A stretch of DNA of 64,000 bases from Atopsyche davidsoni (Eukaryota > Arthropoda > Insecta > Trichoptera > Hydrobiosidae): NCBI GenBank assembly GCA_022113835.1, contig JAILWY010000018.1, forward strand, positions 16,453,501-16,517,500, written 5' to 3'. Below, in pieces: positions 47,901 to 54,500 of the stretch (position 1 is its first letter; the number at the start of each line of letters is the position of its first letter). The notes under the pieces were generated by a model that was not told the origin of the DNA, searched no databases, and was given only the letters and a program-made list of their open reading frames with translations. The translations under genes and the position numbers were made by a program.

Positions 47901-50485
47901 ATCAATAAACATCTAATCGTGATTTTATATTTGCTACAATAACTTAAAAATTACTCGATTTTTAAAATTTTATAACTTAAATAAACATGTTATAATATTA
48001 TTCGTATTAATCTGTGTTTTTATCAAAGTATTTGTTATGGAGCACAAAGGAAAATGTATATGACGTACCCTCTTATTTTTTTAACGGAAACCTAGTTTTC
48101 CTCTGCATACTTTTCAGGAATCATGACACGCGACTAGAAAGCCAGGAAGAAATTATCAATAATAACTGCACCCTCATAAATATTTATCAAACTTGGGAAG
48201 TTCATAAAAGTGATACATGCATTTCCCAAGATTTTTTTATAGATATAAAACCAACGAACCGTACTTATTTATACAATACTTTGGCTAATTCTTGTTTATT
48301 TTTTTAATTTTAAGTTTAACCATATACCATTTAGTATTATAGAAACGATTTATTACGGTTCTACGAATACGGCGTTACGTTCATGATTCAGGGTTAATAT
48401 TTCGTACATGTCATGCGTTATAACTCAAGAACATAGAAGTTATTACTAAAACATAGAAAATATGATTAGTATATTTTATAATAATTTTATGTATACTACA
48501 TAAACTGAGGGAAGAATCTATAAACGACATTATTTTATGAAAGAAGGAGGCCGCAAATGAAATAACAGTTAAACTATCTGTTCAAGATAATAGGAGGCAA
48601 TTGAAGTAGTATCCGGGTTTTTTTTTTGCAAAACTGGGATTTGCCATACTGTATGTAAGGTAATAACAAAAAACCATTTCTTCAAAGAGATTTAATTTTT
48701 TTTTATTCTAATTTTATGGAGACATTTTAAATTTAAATAGAATTGAAAAAAATATCCCTATGGATTCGTACCCGCAACAAAAGCAAACTCTCCGTTCGAG
48801 CTGCTGAAATACGTGAAAAAGCTTAATTTTGCTACCTTAGATTTTAATTAAATAAAAAAATGTTCGGCATAGCCATAGTAATTAATTTATATTATAAAAT
48901 TCGGTACGGTTGGCCCAGACTAGGTTTAAAGACAGTTTATGCCCGAATTCCGACCAAGAGACAGATATAACTACACTTATTTTCTACCCCAAAATATCGT
49001 TTTCATATTACAGTAACGCTAAATCTTGCCTACACAGGCAATGGGGTGCTCAGCAATAAAAATATAAACAGATGGATATTTGATTTCTTTCGTTATTTTG
49101 TGGGGAGTGCTTGTATTTTTTTTAAAACTATATGAAGGTACATACGTTTCATTATTGGAAAGGTGTGTTTCTTCAAATATATTCATGTGTCTTGTTGAGG
49201 GACAAGGCATTTGATTGGTGAATATCCATTTTTTTATAAATGATAAGGGTAACTTTGTATTCTTTCTTCACTTTGAGTTTATTTAAGTTTTTGCATGACT
49301 AGTTCAGTGTTTGTTCTGCATCTGATGATGACCCGGTGTATAGGGTCGAAACTAGTCATGCAAAAACTATAATAAACTCAAAGTGAAGAAAGAATACAAA
49401 GTTACCCTAATATTTTAATGTATTTTTTATGTTAGGTTACAAGTACTTCTACAATTTAAAAGGTATCTGCGCGTCAAGACTTATTAGAACATTATGAGTG
49501 AAAATAAGAATGCAAGGATTATTCGGTTTGAGAAATGAATTGAAGTTATATAGATAATGATTGAGTACATTTTTTCAAATATTGAAAATTGATAAAAGAA
49601 ACTCTTAGAAAAATATCACCGTGATTTGTGTGGGATTTGAAACCCACATTCCCAAGCTTACGTGGCCGGTGCATTACCAATTATACCAACGAATCACTGG
49701 TACTAAGCGAGAATTTTTAACAATCATATCCTATAAATCAGGGGTGTCTCAATTTGCAGAGGGCCGTATATTAAATTTAGAATGTACTGAATTATTATAA
49801 CATTTTATTTATTTCATTATATACGGTTGTTTAAAATCATATCAAAGTTATAACAGAGGGTAATTATTTTGAGTGTGCGCATTTTAAAATTTCCGTATAG
49901 GAATCGAGTGAAGTCTAAAAGCTCTCAAAAACATTGCGATCGCGGGCCGTATCTTTGACACCCCTGCTATAAATGAAATGCTATGTTGTTTTTATTTTTA
50001 CCCCACTGAAGGTTTACAGTCTCAGTGTTTGCGATCGAGTTTTGCGTATCCGGTTAGTTACCGTCAGGGACGTAGACGTTGAGGAAGAGGCAGTCCTCGT
50101 CGTAGGTGAGCTCCAGGTCGTCGGGCTGCTGCGCCTTGAGGAGCGCGGCGAAGAGCTCGTCGTGCTTGGGCATGGCGCGGCGGCCCGGGGCGGCCTGCAG
50201 GCACGAGGGCGCGGGCAGCGTGGCGTTGCGCGAGCCCTCCCACTGCGGCAGCGGAGACACCTGCGGCGGCGCGAAGCGGAGCGCGCCCAGAGGAGGCTGC
50301 GCGTACGGCACGCCCAGGTACGCGGCGATGCGCTGCGTGCGCTGCAGCGTCTTGTACGCGCCCGACAGCATCCCCTGCCCCGCCACCGTCACCACGGGGG
50401 GCTCCCGCGCCGCCAGCGCCAGCGCCAGCGACCACGCCGCGACCACCACCCTCGCCAGCACCCTCGCCAGCACCCTCGCCAGCAT
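31615..50485 (-). CDS. Catalytically dead carboxylesterase-like protein (whole gene, 3 coding exons)
   Basis: Exons 50485-50062, 33767-33658 and 32985-31615 join in phase to 1,905 nt, giving 634 residues and a stop. The protein has an N-terminal signal peptide (residues 1 to about 26), then an alpha/beta-hydrolase type B esterase domain: GVPYAQPPLGALRF, the EDCLFLNVYVP signature, MVWIHPGDF, VIVVTFAYRLNIFGFF and GNFGLMDQ. The nucleophile elbow, normally GESAG, reads GQGSG, so the serine position is Gly237. The oxyanion-hole HGGG reads HPGD. Triad-like Glu364 (TDMED) and His489 (GVAHNYDL) remain. A short hydrophobic segment lies near the C terminus, followed by a basic tip. Loss of the serine is shared with neuroligin/neurotactin-type adhesion proteins. 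The HPGDF version also recalls an uncharacterised insect esterase clade (clade I), but that assignment is from memory. A binding or adhesion role is inferred, not shown. Confidence 0.88.
33658..33767 (-). CDS. Esterase-like protein coding exon 2
   Basis: Acceptor TTTTCAG precedes 33767 on the minus strand. It reads PAPPGGYAIMVWIHPGDF and ends VFKQK at 33658 before a weak donor, GTTCAT. HPGD replaces the HGGG oxyanion-hole motif. Phase fits exon 1 (split Gly codon) and exon 3 (phase 0). Confidence 0.88.
34983..35228 (+). mobile_element. tRNA-derived SINE copy 3
   Basis: A nearly complete plus-strand copy: head block, A-box-like TAGTATAGTTGGCAATGC, anticodon arm ACCGGCCATGTAAGCCG, B-box-bearing T arm with GGTTTGAATCC, a 3' acceptor strand AAGTCAC pairing with the 5' GTGGCT, then the TATTTTTCTGAGAG tail. 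Its far tail (AAAACCTGTATAGGTAAAAT, then GGTCTTCACAAAAA) matches the copy at 41.2 kb and differs from the tail at 8.6 kb, so two tail subfamilies exist. Confidence 0.85.
36450..37099 (-). mobile_element. Helitron copy 2 (650 bp) with a remnant open frame
   Basis: Minus strand starts TCTATAATAATAATATCC at 37099 after an A and ends with the hairpin CGTCA-TTCTG-TGACG, a short spacer and CTAG at 36450 before T. It shares both ends and an internal block with the element at 7.8-8.1 kb. It is longer because it keeps an ATG frame beginning at 36740 (MPPKKIAPSTHSKRNPKRIA). That basic start resembles the N terminus of Helitron replicase-helicase proteins, but the frame decays soon after. Confidence 0.8.
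36600..36740 (-). pseudogene. Possible remnant of a Helitron replication protein N terminus
   Basis: About 45 basic, Lys/Ser-rich codons from ATG 36740 (MPPKKIAPST, then NPKRIAQLNV), lying inside the Helitron. Beyond that the reading frame becomes random AT-rich sequence, so only a truncated start is left. The assignment rests on location and on a general resemblance to basic N termini of these proteins. Confidence 0.35.
41215..41575. mobile_element. Inverted pair of SINE copies (copy 4)
   Basis: A minus-strand copy (41,215-41,465), complete with tRNA-like arms and the CTGTATAGG-type tail, is followed directly by a plus-strand partial copy starting inside the T arm (GTGGGTTCGAATCCCACA). The two share the TATTTTTCTGAGAGTTTC tail block in opposite orientation and could fold on each other. 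Confidence 0.8.
41690..42020. mobile_element. Inverted pair of SINE copies (copy 5), large hairpin
   Basis: A left minus-strand arm (41,745-41,850) and right plus-strand arm (41,920-42,015) are near-perfect reverse complements over about 95 bases, including T arm, anticodon arm and TTTTTCTGAGAGTTTC. The loop holds the SINE head block and the 5' acceptor strand. The left flank is the reversed far tail (GTCAATCAGATGCGTATTTA). Confidence 0.85.
42150..42500. other. GC-rich island in the esterase intron
   Basis: About 350 bases of GC- and CpG-rich sequence with AT-rich DNA on both sides. It has an 88-codon open frame that starts with a non-ATG codon and has biased Arg/Ala/Ser composition typical of translated GC-rich non-coding DNA, with no splice sites supporting an exon. 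It is best read as candidate regulatory DNA or an unrecognised non-coding exon. Confidence 0.35.
42637..42855 (-). mobile_element. SINE copy 6 with rearranged tail
   Basis: Minus-strand tRNA-like region (TTTGAACCCACACCC, then GACCAGTGTACTGATTCTTG) flanked on the right by a plus-oriented tail block ending CAATCCAAAAATAGACAT. The head was lost by internal deletion. Confidence 0.75.
42868..43048 (+). mobile_element. SINE copy 7 with T-arm deletion
   Basis: Head block, GTGATTTGTTGGTATAATTG A-box region and the GGCCATGTAAGCTTGGG anticodon arm are present. The T arm is shortened (GGTTCAAATCCCA joined straight to TTTTTCTGAGAATTTC). The acceptor 3' strand is missing. Confidence 0.75.
49246..49408. 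mobile_element. Fold-back element HH-A, copy 1
   Basis: Inverted repeat of about 58 bases (49246-49304 against 49350-49408) with a 45-base centre. The arms begin AGGGTAACTTTGTATTC and include CTTCACTTTGAGTTTAT, shared with the copy at 50.8-51.1 kb. The centre carries CTGATGA, stem II and GAAAC. Confidence 0.85.
49317..49362 (+). ncRNA. Hammerhead ribozyme-like motif in HH-A copy 1
   Basis: In order: helix I strand TGCAT (49317-49321), core CTGATGA (49322-49328), one extra T, stem II GACCC/GGGTC (49330-49334 with 49343-49347), GAAAC (49348-49352), TA, the cleavage triplet GTC (49355-49357), then ATGCA (49358-49362), which pairs perfectly with TGCAT. This is the layout of a type I hammerhead with a minimal helix III (ACTAGT, self-complementary), which in known cases works best as a dimer. 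The extra T before stem II is non-canonical, so activity is uncertain. Confidence 0.55.
49553..49738 (-). mobile_element. tRNA-derived SINE copy 8, interrupted by a MITE
   Basis: Minus-strand copy with tail block (TTCAAATATTGAAAATTGAT), T arm, anticodon arm GGCCGGTGCATTACC, acceptor GAATCACT and head block ACAATCATATCCTATAAAT. The head continues (CTATAAATGAAA) after the inserted element at 49,739-49,966. Confidence 0.85.
49739..49966. mobile_element. hAT-like MITE with 8-bp target duplication
   Basis: 228 bp with perfect 10-base terminal inverted repeats, CAGGGGTGTC and GACACCCCTG, flanked by the 8-bp direct repeat CTATAAAT (49731-49738 and 49967-49974). Subterminal GGGCCGTAT words occur near both ends in opposite sense. 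Eight-base duplications and CAGGGGTG-type ends fit hAT transposons. It has no coding capacity, and it lies inside SINE copy 8, so it is younger than the SINE. Confidence 0.9.
50062..50485 (-). CDS. Esterase-like protein coding exon 1
   Basis: The first ATG in frame is at 50485; upstream in-frame sequence lacks ATG, so this start is chosen. It encodes the signal peptide (MLARVLARVL, then VVVAAWSLALALA), the esterase N-terminal region and ends in VYVPDG at donor G|GTAACT. The exon is extremely GC-rich against AT-rich surroundings. The N-terminal Leu-Ala-Arg-Val repeat comes from a 12-bp tandem repeat (CCCTCGCCAGCA) at about 50,445-50,484 that may vary in length. Confidence 0.88.
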
Positions 50486-50790
50486 CGCGCGCTTCCGAAC
50501 TGAAGCAAAGTTTGAAATGTAATAAAGCTCGGGTCGGCCCGCTGCGTGCGGCCGTGGCTGGGGCGCTCGCCGTACTGAGCGCCCGCCGCCCAGACCCCGC
50601 GCCCTCGCGCCCTCGCGCCCTCGCTCCTCCACGCCCCCGCGCCCCCGCCGCGGAGAAACCTCACGAAACGTCCGACAGCTTCTCTTCACTGTAAACCCAT
50701 TTCAGAACGCTTAAATAGTATGCGATCTTGATTGATATAAAAAGTGACGTTGTATGTATGTCTGTCTTCACTTTGAGTTTATTAGAATTA

Positions 50791-50952
50791 AGAAATTCAA
50801 TATTTTTGACAGAGAGTACTATTTTAATATTTTTTAATAAAATACTTGAGTGATTTTACACATTTTCGTTTTTATTAGTGACCGGTTTCGCCAACCTTTT
50901 ACTAATAAAAACGAAAATGTGGAAAATCACTCAAGTATTTTATTCAAAAATA
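50791..50952. mobile_element. Fold-back element HH-B, copy 3, nested in HH-A copy 2
   Basis: 162 bp carrying the HH-B terminal segment (CAATATTTTTGACAGAGAG) and a hairpin of the ACTTGAGTGATTTT and TTTTTATTAGTGACCGGTTT arms. The loop is reduced to a few bases, so the TTGATAA half of the core is deleted while GAAACCGGTC survives. The 13-base sequence TTTATTAGAATTA is present on both sides (50778-50790 and 50953-50965) as an apparent target duplication. Confidence 0.8.
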
Positions 50953-50967
50953 TTTATTAGAATTATT

Positions 50968-51014
50968 TGCATAACTAGTTTCAACCCTATACTCCGGGTC
51001 ATCATCAGATGCAT
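50968..51014 (-). ncRNA. Hammerhead ribozyme-like motif in HH-A copy 2 (minus strand)
   Basis: Minus strand: ATGCAT, CTGATGA (51008-51002), one extra T, stem II GACCC/GGGTT, GAAAC (50982-50978), TA, GTT in place of GTC, then ATGCA pairing with TGCAT. U at the cleavage position is allowed by the hammerhead UH rule but is a poorer substrate. The opposite-strand copy at about 51,033-51,077 has GAT at the cleavage triplet and looks dead. Confidence 0.45.
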
Positions 51015-51277
51015 GACTAAACTGTTTAGTCGTACATCTGATGATGACCCGGTGTATAGGGTTGAAACTAGATATGCAAATAATTCTAATAAACTCAAAG
51101 CGAAGACAAATATACAATGTCATTTTTTATCATTACAATAATGGATCTTCACCAATGAAATGCCTTGTCCCTCAACATGATTAGATATTTATTGTCATTT
51201 ATTATCAAATCTCAATTATCGAAGTCTATTACAATTTTTGATAGCATAAGAGAAATAACACAATTATAAACATACTT

Positions 51278-51515
51278 ATATATATGTCTATTTTGTGGAT
51301 TGAACGTCAATCAAGTGCGTTTTAATTACTTTTTCAGGCTTATATTACTTACTAATATGATTAGGCACACTTTTTCACACCTTGGAAATGATTCAAAGAA
51401 TCTCTCAAACTTTCAAAGAATCCTACACAAGTCACGATGATATTTTTCTGAGAGTTTCTTTGAAATCATTTTCAAGGTGTGAAAAAATGTGCCTTATCAT
51501 ATTAGTAAAAAAAAA
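51278..51515. mobile_element. SINE palindrome (copy 9)
   Basis: Left part is the reversed far tail (GGATTGAACGTCAATCAAGT); then about 60-base arms (TTACTAATATGATTAGGCAC and its reverse complement ending near 51,512) enclose a short remnant of the SINE (AGTCACGATGATATTTTTCT). The tRNA-like part is largely deleted. Confidence 0.75.
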
Positions 51516-54500
51516 ATTAAAATAATATACAAATAATACTAATGTTCTTGAAACTATGTTTTTTTTTAATTAAAATTATTCTTTTGCATTTGAGAATATT
51601 CTATAGTTTTCTAATCGGATGCTCTGAAACTATACGATCAGAGTAAAGATTGCACAGATAATATTTCAAATATTTGATAAAAATTTCAAACACCTTTACT
51701 GGGATCTTAAAATATATTTAATGGTAAATATTAAAAATAGATGTCTTTGCTGTGTAATTACGCAAAGTAAAACGGTATTATCCAAACTTTGCTTAAATGT
51801 TTTATATGTCAAAGGTTTACGTATTTTTAACAAGTACTTGTTATTAAAAAAAAAAACGGTTGAAAAACATACCATCCACGAATTCAAAATGGAAAATAAT
51901 CATAAAAAAATATTTAAATACCAAAAGTCAGTGCAGGTCAAGAGTTAAGGACGGTCACTCTGTTTTTTAGCACGTGCCTTACATGGGAGTGAAGGTCAGG
52001 CCCCGAGTCGATGACTTTGAAATACCGTTTCGTTTTTTTATACATTCCCCCAAGGGTTGCGTGAATTTTTTAGCATTAACGTTCGGGCATTTAAGACAAA
52101 TCACGGCGCAGAATGGCAGGTAGACGGAACATTTTGTGGTTTATTATTCCTTTCCGTTTGCATAATGAAATCGGATATAACACACCCAACGAGTGTACAT
52201 ATTTTTTTTTCTTTTATGCCCCACGATTTGAAGCGTTGATGGCAAGTTTGAAATTTTTAATATGCCATAAAAATCACATTGAATAATAGTGTATTTCTCA
52301 TTAATCATCACACTATTGTTATTACATTCGTCGTTATAAAGTTCGCTACATGTTGTAATATATTTTTACTATCTTCGAAAAAAAGCCTTGTCTTATCGAC
52401 GATTTCTAGTTGATTGTAAGTTAAATGATTTCTTTCTTAATGTTCATGTGTTGTATATTGCACACAAAAATTAAAATTCAACCATCACAAAATATGCGAG
52501 AATCAGTTTACGAGATCGATTTTATTTTTATAATTTTTACTGCATTTATTGTATAAAGTTGTTGAAGATTTAAAAATATAACATTTAGTGACATCTATGC
52601 ATTTCTGTAAACAACTTTATTTGAGAAAGTAAACCATTTAAAAATAGTCATAATTTCAATGAATACCTGGAACTGTGACACTTTCAGTCTATGCTTATAT
52701 ATGATATAGTTTTAAGAACCCAATTTAGTAAAACTATCTAATTATAAACTTCTTGAAATCTACTAAAACTTCATGAAATTGGTGGCATGCGCAAATCTAA
52801 TTTCTATCGCTAGATGGCAATATATTACTTAGAAAATTCTGTTAATAGATGTCACTAGTAATTATTGTATAAAGCTATTGAAGTGAGACCAGGAATTGCA
52901 AACATAGTGCAAAATCTAATAAAAAGTTGTTTTTTTTACTCAAATGATTCCCTACACAAACTCAAAAACAATAATAAAAAAAGAAATCCATGCATGCTAC
53001 CAATTAAACCGCACATTGTAAGCTCCAAAACGTGTGCCAAGATCAGAGAACAGCCACATACCGTATTGTAAGCATAGCTTTTAATTAAGATAAGAAAATA
53101 ATCAATTTTGAAATTTAATATATTTTAGGCTTTATATATCTATTGTAAGCTCATCAAATGAAAAATAAATAATTAATGAAATTCGTAAATTTTGATTTTA
53201 TTGTATTATATTGCCTTTGTATTTTATAAAAGTATCATATTACTCACAAAATGTTAGTCAGTTAATAAAACAGACTGACTCACCTTCATAAAACAAAAAT
53301 CAATCAATAACAAGAATGCTAATTTGATTATAAATAAATATAAGTAAAAATACTCTTCTAAAAAAGATTAAGGCTTCTTTTAGAGAATATAAAATTCTAA
53401 GCTCTATTGTACAAATTATGATATAAACAAAGTAAAAATGTATAATTTGAGCAAGTAGATTATTATGATTGACATCGAGGTATGAGATATATACCTGACA
53501 TCATTAGAGGGAGCAGTACTATTGGCCTGAAAGGGTGAAGTCAACATATTTAGACAGAATAAGGATGGCTGCAGACCGCAACTAAAAAACCCCGGAGAAT
53601 GAACTATGAGCGATCAGATCTCCGCGTCAGACAGGAATGACTTCTCAAAACTATTAACTAAAATTTTCCCATCGGAATAATCAGTTTAAGCAGAAATCTA
53701 GGATTTAATTTATTTGCATGTTTACCATAACCAAACAATGGACTGCATTTTGAATAAAAATTAATATTCGCGGTTTACTGCTTTATTTATTGCCAATGAC
53801 TTGCATTTGATATTTTTTCTAAGTAATTCATCAAATGTAACAATAATTCAAATGTGATTCATAAAAATATTTTCTTTATCATACTTTAAAGTAAAATTTT
53901 CCAAAATAGGTTTATTGTTAATATATGGTTTATTGCTTTGTTTATTACCAATGACTTTTTCCAAGTAGTTTATCAAAGGATATAAAATATTTAATTTACA
54001 TAATATGAATATCAAAGTGTTTTTACGTTAATGTCGTTTTTGGTTACTGAGAAATGGATCGATTATAGGTTTTGCATATTGAAAAATAGTACGGATAAAA
54101 TGAAATTAACATACGTATTTATTTTTAAAATCTGTCTAACACGTATCATTAAAATGTCGTTGTGTTAGTTACAAGGTACAATTTTCCATCAAAACAATTT
54201 GATTTTTTTGTAAGATAAAATATGCTTTTTAAAATTTACATGCGTTTGTGATGGTTTCTCATCTCTTTTTATGTTCTTGATAATATTGTTTAATCGTTGG
54301 AAACAAAGATCGATTGTTTTTTTGCTGCATTATGTATTCGTACTAAAATTACTATGACGTAAAAAAACCAAGAGTTCTGGGAGATAAAAAAATTGTTTGT
54401 CTAAAGAAAATGTCTTTTTCACATAACTGTCAGAGTTTTTACATACTAAAATTTTATAAGCACTTAAAACGAAAAAGATTGTAGAACTTTTGTAGTTTTT

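Larger units (their letters stand above)
33768..50061 (-). other. 16.3-kb first intron of the esterase-like gene
   Basis: No coding exon is visible inside it. It holds a Helitron at 36.5-37.1 kb, SINE copies at 35.0, 41.2-42.0, 42.6-43.0 and 49.6 kb, an HH-A hairpin at 49.3 kb, a hAT-like MITE at 49.7 kb, and several GC-richer non-repetitive islands (about 37.2-37.4, 38.8-39.1, 40.8-41.2, 42.15-42.5, 44.25-44.45, 46.7 and 47.0-47.3 kb) that may be regulatory. Confidence 0.6.
50764..51107. mobile_element. Fold-back element HH-A, copy 2, interrupted
   Basis: The outer arms (GTCTTCACTTTGAGTTTATT at the left; its reverse complement, with one change, ending at 51107) enclose a palindrome centred near 51,024. 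Each half holds a hammerhead-like core: on the minus strand at 51014-50968, and on the plus strand at about 51033-51077. The left arm is split by HH-B copy 3. Confidence 0.85.

Noticed and set aside
49973..50694. Several GC-rich plus- and minus-strand frames over the esterase first exon
   Set aside because: Only the minus-strand frame with GVPYAQPP and EDCLFLNVYV is homologous to a protein family; the others are shadows, and the minus-strand extension above 50485 has no ATG.
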